Shown here piece by piece: positions 9,177-20,523 of a stretch of DNA of 49,595 bases; within the stretch, counting starts at the first letter, position 1, and each line of letters starts with the position of its first letter. Where the stretch lies: contig JAULBX010026319.1 of the NCBI GenBank assembly GCA_032358255.1, positions 1 to 49,595 on the forward strand, written 5' to 3'. Both the position numbers and the translations under genes were made by a program. The stretch comes from Heterotrichella gracilis (Eukaryota; Sar; Xanthophyceae; Tribonematales; Xanthonemataceae). Below the pieces are notes generated by a model that made no database searches, was not told the DNA's origin, and saw only the letters and a program-made list of their open reading frames with translations.

Positions 9177-12100
9177 TCACTCCGCCCCTCCATCGCCACC
9201 CTCTGGCAGCAGCGCCTCAACCAGCGCGTCAGCCTGCGCCTCCTTGTACTCCTTCATGGTGAAATACACCCACTGTCCCAGCACAAACATGTCCAGCAGC
9301 ATGCATGTGGATGCCTCGGCGATCCACGGGCCCTGGGCGATGAGGTAGCGGTTGTCGTGGGACCTGCGGGAGTAAGTCTTTAGTGAGAATTTGTCAGGGT
9401 TGAGAGTCTGCGAGGGGATTTGGTAGGGTTTTGGGAAGGGTTTCAGTGGTTCTGATACATTTGAGGTTGTGGGCCCTCAGTACAAACATGTCCAGCAGCA
9501 TGCATGTGGAGGCCTCGGCGATCCACGGGCCCTGGGCGATGAGGCAGCGGTTGTCGTGGGACCTGCGGGAGGAGGTTGGTGAGGGTTTGCAGGAATGTTC
9601 TAGGTATGGTTTTTTGTATTGCTGTTTATCAGCGTTTTTTGGTGTGTGGGAGGTGTTTCCGTAGTGTTTCGTGGGCCCTGGGGGCCGAGATAGCAGTGGT
9701 CATGGACTAGAAGGCTGCTGGAGTCTGCTCTACAGGTAGATCACCACCACCACCCAACCATGCATTACGCCCCAAACTAATGTAACCTTCTGATGCTGTT
9801 ACATGTACCCACCTTGTGAAGATGCTTCCCAGGTAGGCGCAGTTTGCAATGACCGCCAGCAGGAACATCTCCACCGACAGGCCCTTAAATGTGCCCCTCT
9901 TGAATGTGTACATGATCTGGGGGAATCTGCCCCACAGGTAGATGACCACCATGACCCAGCCGATGATTTGGCCCCAGATGAACTGGGGGATCCCCAGCCA
10001 TGAGCCATCCCCGTCAAAACCCTCGTGCAGGGGTTGCAGCTGGCTGGGCATCATCCCGGAAAGGCCCAGGTTATTCTGCAGGTACAGGAAAATAAATGGG
10101 TTCATACCCTGGGTGATGATTCATGTATTGCCATACAAGTCCGCTAGAAGCTTGTTGGGCAGTTTCAACTGTGCAGGTACGACCCCACACAAGGTGCTCA
10201 CCCAACCGCATGCATACATATGCGCGCACACAGACTCGTACACGCACCAAGCCCCCCACCCGTCTGCACCTGCTGCGCGCATGCACACAAGCAGACTCGC
10301 ACCCACGAACCGACATGCGCATCTCTGCACAACTACAGGCAAGCACATGCACAACCCCCCACCGCCCCACCAGCCCGCATGCATATGCATGCGTCCCCCC
10401 TCCCCTCTCCCCACACCCCACCCACCACCCACCTGCATCATCTGCAGCTTGGCGCCCGTCACCAGCAACGTGGAGGCACACCCCACCGCCCCGGCCACTG
10501 CAGCAACCACCCCGCTGCCCCTCCCCCTCGCCTCCCCACCACCACCCTCCCCATGGGAGTGGGCGTGCTGGCGAGAGAGTGAGCGGGTGAGTGGACCATG
10601 CAGGGTGGTATTGTGCTCTTCCTCGCCTGCCACGCTGGATTCGTAGCCGGAGAATGTGCGCAGGGAGCTGCTGCCTGCAAAAGTTATGTTGAAAAAAACA
10701 TTTAAACCAGCATCTTTTATAGTTTCCTTTGGAATTAATCTTCAAGTGAGAGGGAGTGGACCGTGCCCTGTGGTGGTGGTGTGTTCCTCCGCGCTTCCGC
10801 CACCCACACTCACCTGGATGCGACAGCACATGCTGCAGGATCCTCTCTCCCTTCCCTGAAAGTTTCTTCTTGTCCCCCCCTAGGGTTGACACAGGCTCGC
10901 CCTCCTCCATGATGGCAGAATCCTCAAGCCCCAAGCCACCCTGCGGACAGAAAAACACCCTATATTAGGGTCCCGGCGCATTAAAAAACCGTTGAATAGG
11001 GTTGACACAGGCTCCCCCTCCTCCATAATGGAGTCCTGAAGCCCGAGGCCACCCTGCGGACATCGGCAGAATCCTCGGCCCCTTGAGGGGGGTCTCAAGT
11101 GCAGTACATATTCGTGCATCAACAGCTCAAACCTACAAACCCTACAGAGGTCAAGCCCAAACCCTCCAAACCCTTATCCAAGCCCACCCCCTACCTCCCC
11201 TTGTGCATGTAGTACACGTGCTGGAAGCACAGTAGGAAGGTCACCAGGGTACAGTATGAACTAGTTTAAACCCTACAACCCTCAATCAAACCTTACACAA
11301 ACAACCCCTCCACCTAATCACAAATTCCTACTTGGGCGAGCATCTACTGCAAACCCCAACATCGAGAATTCCACCACTTTTAAACCGCCAGTCACTCACC
11401 TCCCCCTTGTGCATGTAGTACACGTGCTGGAAGCACAGCAGGAAGGTGACCAGGGTGTAGAGGATGGCGGTGTACAGCTGGGTGGGAAGCTGCAGCAAGG
11501 GGGTTGGGGGTTGGGGTGAGGGCAGTGGGGTTGAGGGAAGAAGACAGTGGAGGGGGAGGTGTGGTGGGTGAGAGCAGGTGGAGGGTACAACTGGCACTGT
11601 GACGTGCGGTAGCATATCTACAGGTGGTGTGGTGTTGTGATGGGATGAGTAAAATCGGAGACCCCAGGGGGGAAAGGCAGGGTTTAAAGAGGGTGTGCCA
11701 GTAGGAGAATAATTGAGGTGGTCTGGAAGCTATCAGGTACACAGGTACAAATGCAGTTTACAGTGGACAGTGGCTGGAGCTGCAAGGTGGGTGGGGTGTG
11801 GGAGGGATGACAGCGAGCGTCCAAGGGTACGCTGTGGGGAGTATGCGTGGCATGTCTAGCTGCTTACAACATATGCCGGAACCCCTGGCCAGGGAAGGTG
11901 TGGCCCCAGTGGTAGTCATGGTGGCGGGAGTGCACACGGTAAGGTCGTGCGGCTGACTCGAAAGGTGTGTCCACATGCGTGACGTACTGCCAGGGTTATG
12001 CATGCCATGTGATGCTAGCGACAGCCAAGGGTTGTGTATCAGCGCCAGCAGTGCCCACGGTGTAGTAAAGCCAACCTAGGATATCATTTATGGTTTAGGT

Positions 12101-12573
12101 GGTGGGTGCACAGTACGGGAGGCTGGACGGGCGTGTGGGCGGTGGCGGGTGAGGGCTAGGGTAAAGCACCGCATGCCATGCCAAACACCACCGCGTACCC
12201 TCCCAACACCGCTGCCCACCCACGAAACGACGTCCCCTATATATATGCGAGTGTTTGCGACCCACCGCTATATACTTGCGAGCCAGGACACCTCCCCACG
12301 GTTGGTACCAAAGTCATGACTCACCGCTCCGGAGACAATGCAGCCGATGATGTTCAGCACGTCGCCGATCGCCCAGCTGACCAGAAACTCCCAAGTGACC
12401 CCTTCCGAGCTTCCCTCGAAGAAGTTACGGATGACCTGCGGTATCTCCGCCACCGCCCAGGCGCAGACGGAGGTCATGCCGAGCGAGAAGGACCATGCGT
12501 CCGCGTGGTCGCACACGCAGTCGTAAAAGTAGCGGGCTATCCATACCGAGCAGCCGGCTTTGCACTCCGCCAT
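9177..12573 (-). CDS. PQ-loop repeat membrane transporter, six exons
   Basis: Exons on the minus strand: 12573-12325, 11489-11400, 10940-10814, 10674-10433, 10075-9813 and 9363-9177. Phases agree throughout and give 385 aa, ending in TGA. Two PQ motifs are visible: EIPQVIRNFF at about residues 43-52 and RFPQIMYTFKRGTFKGLS starting near 286, each inside hydrophobic helices. LYTAILYTLVTFLLCFQHVY is a further helix, and the middle (about 115-230) is a polar, His/Gly-rich loop. This layout matches the seven-helix PQ-loop proteins of the Ypq1/PQLC2 type, which export basic amino acids or cystine from vacuole or lysosome. That substrate is known for relatives, not shown here. The ATG follows no obvious TATA; it heads away from the next gene, sharing a 733-base upstream region. 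Confidence 0.9.
9478..9572 (-). pseudogene. Copy of PQ-loop last exon start with acceptor
   Basis: Nearly identical to 9279-9372: ACAAACATGTCCAGCAGCATG through CGGTTGTCGTGGGACCTGCG, including the acceptor on the minus strand. It is cut off on the side of the C-terminal coding part, so it cannot give a full last exon. The high identity suggests a recent event. Confidence 0.88.
9712..9757 (-). pseudogene. Copy of PQ-loop exon 5 interior
   Basis: TCTGCTCTACAGGTAGATCA and ACCACC repeat the stretch TCTGCCCCACAGGTAGATGA of exon 5 (about 9916-9958). Here the copy holds only interior exon sequence, not the junction. Confidence 0.6.
10748..10805 (-). pseudogene. Copy of PQ-loop exon 4 part
   Basis: GAGTGGACCGTGCCCTGTGG and the following blocks mirror GAGTGGACCATGCAGGGTGG of exon 4 (about 10583-10640) in the intron on its 5' side. 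Confidence 0.55.
10998..11083 (-). pseudogene. Copy of PQ-loop exon 3 start with acceptor
   Basis: AGGGTTGACACAGGCTC, CCTCCTCCAT and GGCCACCCTGCGGACA repeat 10882-10949 with few differences, including the acceptor on the minus strand. A second short echo (GGCAGAATCCTC) follows at 11067-11078. The copy lies 5' of the source exon. Confidence 0.82.
11190..11258 (-). pseudogene. Copy of PQ-loop exon 2 end with donor
   Basis: TTGTGCATGTAGTACACGTG and CTGGAAGCACAGTAGGAAGG repeat 11405-11446 almost exactly, together with the donor. The copy lies 3' of exon 2 in the following intron. Confidence 0.88.
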
Positions 12574-13306
12574 GGCTGCGGGTTGCGTTTGGTGCACCGG
12601 TTGGGGAGGGGGGTGCGGGGAAAGCTGGGGCTTGTGTGGATGGTGCTGGGTTATGAGGGCTTTTGCCAAAAAGTTTTGGGTTTTTTGAAAGGGTGGGCCG
12701 CAGGCACTGGAGTCCTGGCTGGTTTCCTTCCCGCTCTTTAGCGTTACTTGTCCCCCTGACCCCACTTTGCCTTGAAAACCTGGGCTGTAGCTACAAAAGA
12801 CCGACCTGTTGAGCAAGCAAATGCAGTTTTACTGAATTTAAAACTTCTTGAAGTGTTGCACTTGCACTGGTGGATACGCCCCGACGGCAGCAACATGCAT
12901 GCATGCGTGTTTGCATGCATATACTTCGTATCACCGCCCTGTGCGATCTGGACCACGGCACACCTGCCAACCTCCGTTGAAGCAACCTGTGGTATTTGAA
13001 ATGTGTTACTTCAGTGGGTATCACTTCAATTGACGCAAATCGCCCGTTACAAGGTCGGTTGGGGGAGGCTCCGTAGCACCCGTTGCAATTTTTGGAACGA
13101 ACCTATCAGCCCCCCAGCCAACGGGGGCTGGCCGTCGTGATGTGAAAGATACGATAGCGTTATCCTGACAGTATCGTCCCGTATCTGGCTCTGAAGCAAG
13201 CTATAAGAGGGCAGCGATCTGAGGTACAGCACTTTTCTCCAAGCAGCGTCCAAGGGGCAAGGTTCGACCTGTGTGCCCCTTCTCCGACAGAAGCAAGCAC
13301 GCCACC
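12574..13306. promoter_or_regulatory. Shared region between two divergent genes
   Basis: The 733 bases separate the start codons of the PQ-loop gene (-) and the next gene (+), so both promoters must lie here. On the + side a TATA-like TATAAGAG sits at 13202-13209, about 100 bases before the ATG at 13307. Upstream of it GATACGATA (13148-13156) and TATCGTCCCGTATC (about 13172-13185) form an imperfect inverted repeat that could be a protein-binding site. No gene is visible in the interval. Confidence 0.5.
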
Positions 13307-16300
13307 ATGGCGAAACGACACCAGGTAAGCTTCAAGATCTGAACCACAATCACGTGTAATAAACTGAGCTCCAAGGCCTAGGCTGAGTGGCAGTTGGACA
13401 GATGTCCAGTGCTGGGCGATTCTGGCTCAACTCTTGACGCCATAACCAGAGTGCATACGTCATCTTGCTTGCAGGGAGACCGCAGTCCACTTATACAGCG
13501 CTCCTCGTCCGCCTTTTCACTCACCGAGTTTGAACCCCCAGGTGCGATCCCGCAGTGGCACCACTTCACCACCTTGCCTGCATAGGTAGGTACCCCCTGT
13601 CTCCTTTCTATTGACAAGGTGGGTACGCTTGCATGGATATGCACCACCCTTGCCAGCGCTTTATCCCCTGCACTCCTGTTGCCGCAAGCCGCACATGCGG
13701 TTGTACCCCGTTGCATCTGCCCCCCCCACACCACCCCCGATCTCAAACTTAGCTTCTGGTGTTGGACAATGCAGCCCCACCCCACATGTCTCTCACCCCA
13801 CCCCACACCATCACCACCCACGCATGCAATGCAACCTGCCTTCCCCCCACGATCTCAAATATTACTACCATTTCGTACCCAGTATGCGACATAGCTCCCC
13901 ACCCCTAACCCTGAACCCTAGACCCCACAGCCTACACCCTAAACTTGCACACCCTTGCCTTGCTACTGCAGACACACCAGCTAGCGCCGGTGGTCCCGAG
14001 ATCCCAGCGACTGATGGCGCTGGGGCTCGACCCTTCACCAGGTGAGGCATGTGGGGGTTGGAGTGGGGGGGTTGGGATGCCAATGGGTTTATTTGGAGAG
14101 GGGTTTGAGGCATGCGATGGGACCGCATGCAAGAGATTGGACACAGTGCATAAGGGGTACTAAATTGCCAAAATTGCCAAATTTTGTCATTTTCACATTG
14201 CCATCGAGGCTCGAAATTGGCACATTCTGAGCGCGTTGTTCTCAAGGCCATGTGGCATTCATGGCATAGCATTCCCAATGGTGTTATACATATGGCATCC
14301 ATATGTGGATGCTTGCCTATTGAGCCATTCACATGGCATCTGATCACATGGCATATAACTGGGTCACTTTGCCGTGGGGCCAGGGGTATATTAAATATGC
14401 TAAGCTTGGCTCCCCGGCTGAGTGTCCCCACTTTAATGCCAGGTGATCTGATGCCATGTGATCAGGAGTATACTAACTATACTAGTTAGTCTAATTAGTA
14501 TACCCCTGATGTGATTGGCCTATATGTGAGTGTCCCCACATGGATGCCATTAGATTGCAGGGGTATACTGACTATACTAAACCCTAAACCCTTACTATTT
14601 CACACAAATTACATGGCATTCACGACTTGAAACAACCCATGTAGCATGCACACGATGTGAGCGCGTGGACAGCCCTGAAGACCTACACATACCCTTCGCC
14701 CTCCACCCACCCTGGCAGGCACCCTGCACCTTCCATGCACGCCATGCTCGCATGTACCCTAGGCCCTGCATCCCTCATCCTGCGGCTGTTTGGTGGCTCC
14801 TTATTCGAGACTGGGCCAAGGGTGCCTGCAAGGCAATGTAGGCAACACAGCCAGGGCATCAGAGGGGCGCAATCCATTCTAGCCATTTGGAATTTGGGAT
14901 TCAAGATTTTGGGTAAGGGGCCAATACCTAACGGTTACATGCAGGTTACACAGCCACGGTATGGGCCAGCTTGGCGTAGGCGCACGCTGCTTTGTTTCGT
15001 AATATTTTTGCTCGGCCTTGATGCTCATTTCCTGCTGGTTGACCTGCAAGGTCAGGCAAAGGGAACTGGGCACTCACAGCAGGGCAAACGGGTTGCGAAC
15101 CAAAGCTGCACACGCCCACGCCGAGCTGATGCCACATGTGTTGTGCGCCTGGTGAACGTGAGGCATTTGTGGTGTTGTGCGCCCGGCTTACGTGAGGCTT
15201 GAGGTCCCTGCACACGCCATCCCTGGCCTCCCTGGGATTCGCGCTGCACACCCACTCCCAATCATGCCGAGTACCATCTGCGGCGCGTATAACTGCACAC
15301 CCAATCCACACTTTTTCACCAATCCCCTGGGGTTCGTGGCACAATCCCTACAGACCCTGAACCCCCATTTGCCACTGAAATCTCCGTTCTGCGCCTGCAG
15401 GTCCCCATCCCTGGCGTCTCTGGGAACCAGAGCCCAATCCCTGGGGTCTGTTGCACAATCCCTGGGGACCAGAGCGCACTCCTTGCTGGACCGGGCGTGG
15501 TCCCGGGGGTTGCGCACGGGGAGTCCATCAAAGGCGCCGGCCAATGTGGTGCAGATCCCGCTGCGAATGAGCAACGGCCACCTGAGCCTCATCCACGTGG
15601 TACGTGAAACCCTAGTGCAGGGTTTTTACCCCTGGTGCGGGGATTGAACCCCTAGTGTAGGGTTGAGGCTTGCCCGCAGGCGCTTGCGCATCGGGTGTCA
15701 TTGTGCGATGCCTGTGGATTGTGAGGGTGTCGAGGGGGATGGCCCTGGCCCAGTGCTTGCAGCCCCTGAAGAGCTGTTTTGCACCAAAAACCTAGTAGGG
15801 GACTTGCTGTCCTTCCGTGCCGTGGCACTAGAGGACCCCGCTGGTTGCACTGAAACCTCAGAAGGGTAATCCCCGTTCTGCCGTGTGCACCGCAAACCTA
15901 GTAGGCTGCCCCCACCCCTGCCCTTACTTTACAACCCTAAAATCTAAACCCTTGGTTGTGGTTTTCAGGCTGAAGATGTGACCATCGGTGAGCTGAGGGC
16001 AGCCTGTCGAGACCAAGTGGGGCTGGCGCCAGAGTGCCTGGCTTTCTGCGTGTTTGGTAAGTGGGAAAACCCTACCTCCCCTGGAAACTATGGCACCTAT
16101 GGAAATCCAGGCCCCATATAGTTCACTCGTCAGCTTGGAACCCTAAGGGCTTGCAGAGAAGAGCAGGAAAACGTGCAATTACCCTCATGGCAAGGGAGTG
16201 TCAACAAAGGGTGCCTGGCTTGCTCTGTGTGTCCTGTAGTAGGAAATGCATCGTGAAAAATCATCCCTCTGCCTATGTGCCTATTTGTTCCCAGGGGACA

Positions 16301-18881
16301 GGGATGAGGGGGGCCAATCGCTCGCCCGCTTATTATTAAAGTCATCTCCCTGCACCTTAGCAAACACCTGAAACCCTAAGCAAACACCTGAAACCCTGAC
16401 CCTGCCTTGCCTCGCTTGTGCAGAGGACAGGGACGAGGGGGGTCTTGTAGGGCTGGGCAGGGCGCTGTCCCGCTCCTGGGCTGCCTCACCCTCTGCCAAG
16501 CAAATGGTCATCGCATGGGCAAACTTCCTGTTCATGCCAGAGGTGCGGACAAACGCTTATGAAAAACCTAATGAGACTTCAACGAAATCCTGTTAAAATC
16601 CTGATGGATTTGCAATGGAGGTGATTGCACAGGAGGTTGGCCTATGCATTAACAGAACAGAATAAAGGAATAATGATGGGGTTTCCACCGCAGCATTTCC
16701 GCCACAGGCCACTCCGGGGATGGGCTATGCATTCCCTCCCTCATTACTCCCTCATGAAACATTTCTCAAGTAACTCCCCTCCTTGATACGCTTGTAGTCC
16801 CCCCACTCCACCCACACACACATGTCTTATGCTTCAGTGATTGCACATGCCTTGTCACCAATGATCGGTCCCTTGATTCAAAGTCGTTCCCTGCCCAGGT
16901 GATCAATCGTGAGTGGAGCGGGAGGGGGGTGATAAACTGGGCGAAATGCAACCTCCTCCCCTTGCTCAGCATTCCGGAGGATTTCCAAGGGGTGATAATG
17001 CATGTGGAGACGATAGTGGGGCAGCATTATGTGGTGCCAGTGGTAAGTAAACACATATCTAGGGTTTAGGGTTGGCTTAGTAAGTAACACGTGTTCACCT
17101 GCCGCCTATTGGGGAAGCATGAATATTCCTCGCCCACATAAACGCAAGGCAGACCAAACATTTTTTGCTAATGAGCAAGACTTTGCTGTCTTGGCTGCAA
17201 GGTATATGCAGCCCACATCTACAGCTACATATGCGCTATAAATGGATACAATACAGTACACACAGTACCTGTTAATGGCTCATGGCATGGTGAAATTCAG
17301 GGTATTTCCTCGTGCATTGCAGCAATACAGCTAGAATAGCAGCCAGTCTTGCACACTTTTGTGCCACTGAGCTCTATCCTGGCAGGTGGGTGCGAACTAT
17401 CTAAGTGTGCACCATATATGTACTTGAATGCCCCACATGTTTCTTGTGCCTGTTCGTATGTGCATTTCTGCACAATAGGAAAAGTGGTTTGCATGCTGGA
17501 TGGCCCAGGGTTAAGTGGCAACCACTGGGGTACAGCCAGCATGCAGATGCGTTTTCCTATTGTGCAAAAGTGCACATATAAACAGGCACAAGAACATGTG
17601 GAGGAGTTTATTACAAATGTGGTGCACAGTTAGGTAGTATAAATATATCTGACTTCCATCATGGGCAATTTGCAGGTACTGTATGTAAAATTATTTAGTA
17701 TACTATATATTCTTATACTAATATAAAGTATTCATAGAGAATATTTTCCTATGAAACACCTGACGCTGAGCACATGGGCTGCACACAATGATAGCCCATG
17801 TGTAGCACAGGAGAGCCATTTTCAGTAGCTGGATACTATGTTTTGCCTCACACATTTGTAGATGAGACAAGTGTTCCAACGCCAGAAAATGCATTTCCAG
17901 CCCAAAACCTTAACCCTAAACCGTCGATGTGGTGCCAGTGGTAATGAAGAATATAAATTTCAATGTTAATATCAAATGTCTGCAAGCTGCATTACCGGCT
18001 GAGTATCGCAATGGGTGCACCTCGATAGAAACACAAAACCCCAAACCCTGAAGAAGTGCAGTGCGCAGGCTGGTCGAACTGCGTATTTGACTGTACTTCA
18101 TATTACAAACGACTGCACAAACTAGAAATGTGTTAAAACAGACAAAATCACCCTTTCACCCACTGTCTAGGGTTATTGCATGAGGGTCTGACACCCACGT
18201 CCACACCCCACACCCCACACCCACACACCCGCTACTCGCTTTTCTCAGGCCGACACCACCACCTTCCTCCAATCCCAAGCCGCTGTCGAGCAGGAAACGG
18301 GGATCCCCAAGAACCTGCAGCACACCATCATCGCCCAGCGGCGGCCCCCCAACAAAGCCGTAGAGAGGGTAAAGCGGGTGGTGCTGCGGGTGGTGGTGGC
18401 GCTGCTGGTGCGCCTGTACCGGCTGCTGCTGTGGCTGGTGGTGGGGCTGGTGGGCAAGGAGATAATGGCGCAGTTCATACCCCGGGGGAACATGGTGGTG
18501 CAGGTGGGTGTGGGAGGGAATGGGGGTTTGGAGGATGTTGCGGTGGTGGTGGCGATGGTGGTTGTGGCGGGGTGGGGAGTGCGGCATTACCGGCACGTAG
18601 ATCTGGATCAAACCCTATTCCATTCACCTGAATCCTGCACCCTACTCCCCTCATTTTTCGTCTACTCATTTCCCAAGCACCGTCATCACAACCCTAACCT
18701 AGGGTTTCCCCCATCCCGGCAGGTCACCACCACCAAAGGGCGACAGGTGGAGCTGGAGGTTCCCGGCAACACCACCATCCACGACCTCATGCAGCTCATA
18801 GAGAGGGACCAGGACTGCACCATGGACGCCATTGCAAACATCACCATGAGCCAGCAGCCAGCACTATCGCTGCCGAGCTGA
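13307..18881 (+). CDS. Unrecognised membrane protein with ubiquitin-like-looking segments, nine exons
   Basis: Exons 13307-13324, 13475-13541, 13972-14041, 15401-15599, 15969-16056, 16424-16542, 16899-17042, 18249-18503 and 18723-18881 join in phase to 372 aa. The ATG has a strong context (GCCACCATGG). Residues 1-100 are Ser/Pro/Ala-rich and probably disordered. Residues about 103-155 (LRMSNGHLSLIHV, VTIGELRAACRDQVGLAPE) look like a ubiquitin-like beta-hairpin plus helix. A strongly hydrophobic helix spans about 279-304 (VVLRVVVALLVRLYRLLLWL). After it, residues 321-362 (VTTTKGRQVELEVPGNTTIH) again have the strand-turn-strand-helix rhythm of a ubiquitin-like fold. I do not recognise the family; the ubiquitin-like reading is inference from pattern only. 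An alternative extra exon at about 14719-14912 is open but not needed for the frame. Confidence 0.75.
14463..14508. mobile_element. Small MITE with CAGGGGTATAC-like ends, copy 1
   Basis: Imperfect 46-base palindrome starting CAGGAGTATACTAACTA and ending AATTAGTATACCCCTG. The bases ATGTGAT occur just outside both ends, like a target-site duplication. Half-copies of the same end occur at 14381-14396 and 14563-14580. A second full copy is at 27167-27219. Confidence 0.6.
15202..15262 (+). pseudogene. Copy of exon 4 start of the membrane-protein gene
   Basis: GAGGTCCCTGCACACGCCAT and CCCTGGCCTCCCTGGGA parallel the exon start CAGGTCCCCATCCCTGGCGT (from 15398) on its 5' side in intron 3. It is decayed and out of frame. 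Confidence 0.55.
16286..16322 (+). pseudogene. Copy of exon 6 start of the membrane-protein gene
   Basis: CCAGGGGACAGGGATGAGGG repeats the acceptor and exon start GCAGAGGACAGGGACGAGGG (16421 on) about 130 bases upstream. Acceptor plus first codons only. Confidence 0.7.
17388..17640. repeat. Long hairpin element C inside an intron
   Basis: The two halves pair over about 100 bases each. Left blocks GTGTGCACCA, CCCACATG, CTTGTGCCTG, TGCACAATAGGAAAA and GCATGCTGG match right blocks CCAGCATGC, TTTTCCTATTGTGCA, CAGGCACAAG, CATGTGG and TGGTGCACA as reverse complements. It lies in intron 7 of the membrane-protein gene, on its sense strand, so it would be transcribed as a hairpin. It could be a MITE or an intronic small-RNA precursor. 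Confidence 0.78.
17923..17946 (+). pseudogene. Copy of exon 7 end with donor
   Basis: GATGTGGTGCCAGTGGTAAT repeats the end of exon 7 and its donor (ATTATGTGGTGCCAGTGGTA at 17027-17046) about 900 bases into intron 7. Eighteen bases are identical, including the splice site. Confidence 0.7.
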
Positions 18882-19364
18882 TCAGATATGTACCCTATGG
18901 TAGGGTTTTGTGGTGGGTGCCCCAAAATCCTACACCTCCATTGCAGCAGCAGCAGGCGCCGGCCCTGCCAGGCTCAAAGACACCCTATACAATTTTTTTG
19001 CTTCACCCTTGGCATTACCATCGGGGTTTTACAAAGTGAGGAATGGGCAGTATTAATAGCCTGCAGTAGCTGGTTGCCAATGGGGTGTGTGGCACCTCAG
19101 CGATTCGTTCAAGGTCAGTTTTTATGCAAGCGTGATATGATGGTGAGATAGCGCAGGAGTGCTATTGTGGCTGTTAGGGTTTTGCAGGAGTGCTGCTGTG
19201 GCTGACTAGGGTTTCTATGTTACATAAAGTAGGGTTGCTACCTGCAGCTGCCTTTCAGTGTGGACACCCAGTCTGGGAGCCAGGCTGCCTTACAGTAGTA
19301 TACTGTAGTAAGGGGAATCACTCTGGCTCACAATTTAATGATGAATCAGATGTATGTTGCTCCC

Positions 19365-19369
19365 TGTAA
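19365..19369 (+). terminator. Candidate TGTAA polyadenylation signal
   Basis: TGTAA, the usual signal in chlamydomonad algae, lies 484 bases after the stop of the membrane-protein gene. The motif is short and may occur by chance. Confidence 0.4.
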
Positions 19370-19735
19370 CTGTACCCCGGTGCGCTACATCGCCTAATTC
19401 GTTTGTACATCATGGCATGGCCAGGGTCATGTTGTTTTTGTATCAAATTTTGTGTTCTGTATGTACACTAGGCCTTTGTCCTGAATGATTCAGCAGCGAG
19501 TCTGACCGCCGGTCACCGCGGTTCCAGTTAATGTTAGTGTAATAATTACAGGTGTATTTGACAGCCGACTACTGTGGCGGGAGCTTAATAGCCTTGCACA
19601 GCAGGGATCTTCAAGTCAATGACTAAATCACTGAAAGCAAGCCTTGTAACAACAGTTGGACAGGAAATTTTACCAAGTTAGACAGATTAGGCTATAAGCA
19701 AGCTCAGGCTGTCAGCTCTGTGAGACAGATCAGCG

Positions 19736-19855
19736 GATGGCATTGCATGGCATGCATTCAATGCATTCAATGGATGGCATTCAATCATGCATTCAATGCA
19801 TTCAATGCATTGTATGCATGCATTCAATGCATGGCATGCATTCAATTTGCTTATA
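19736..19855. repeat. ATGCATTCA simple repeat
   Basis: About twelve imperfect units of CATTCAATG/GGCATG alternate over 120 bases. No coding sense. Confidence 0.75.
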
Positions 19856-19997
19856 ACATAGTAATTCAGGTGAATGCGGCATTATGGATATATACATAAC
19901 ATATTATGTCGACGGGATCTGTCCGTGTGTGGCATTTGCCCACTGTCACTGACAATAGGCAATCTTTGAAAAAAAAAATCTTCCAAAGTTTCGACCG

Positions 19998-20041
19998 GCT
20001 GATTGGCATTTAATGTGGCAGTAGTAATGCCAATCAGCCTG
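19998..20041. repeat. Perfect short hairpin
   Basis: GGCTGATTGGCATT and AATGCCAATCAGCC are exact reverse complements separated by about 15 bases. It stands alone in intergenic DNA; it could be a small MITE. Confidence 0.7.
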
Positions 20042-20426
20042 CCAGTGGCTGCCGCAGCTTGTGGCTAACCCGCAGTATTACTACGGTACACCGCGTACAC
20101 ACGACATGTCATGGCATGTAGCATGCGCTAAGGAGCCTCGCCTGATACCACGACGTGACGGTAGCAGGTACTGCCAGCTGGGGGGTTTCCAAAACCTGCA
20201 GCAGACAGTCTGACTGCCAGTCTAAGTCTAGGATCACATTGTGACTCACGGAATTGTCATGCCAACTTGTCACAATTGTTTGAAACAATTAAACCTTTAA
20301 GGTTTAAACCCCGGTGTGCACAATAGGCAGGTAATGGATCCAAGATGGCTGACAGCACAGTGTGATAAGAAAGGAAGGAAGAAAGTGGACGCATACAGGC
20401 AGAGTTACTAGCACTGGCATATGGGT

Positions 20427-20523
20427 GGGTGATTAAGGTAACGTGACATCAACTGACTTCACAAGTCAAGGTATGTACCTCTGAGTCAATGATTGATGTC
20501 AACTGACGTTACCTTGATCACCT
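20427..20523. repeat. Hairpin element D
   Basis: GGTGATTAAGGTAACGT at the left pairs with ACGTTACCTTGATCACC at the right with one mismatch. The pairing continues inward through TGACATCAA/TTGATGTCA with a small bulge. The size of about 97 bases fits a MITE. Confidence 0.7.

Noticed and set aside
10071-10958. Long minus-strand open frame of about 295 codons rich in His, Arg and Gly
   Set aside because: It runs across introns of the PQ-loop gene in the wrong frame and is low complexity; the spliced model explains the region.
14657-15202. Open frame of 181 codons as an extra exon of the membrane-protein gene
   Set aside because: It could splice in phase from 14719, but it has no domain, a weak donor, and the exon 3 to exon 4 join already works without it.
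19736-19855. CRISPR-like array of short repeats
   Set aside because: Units of about 9-12 bases are directly adjacent without spacers; it is a simple satellite in a eukaryotic genome.
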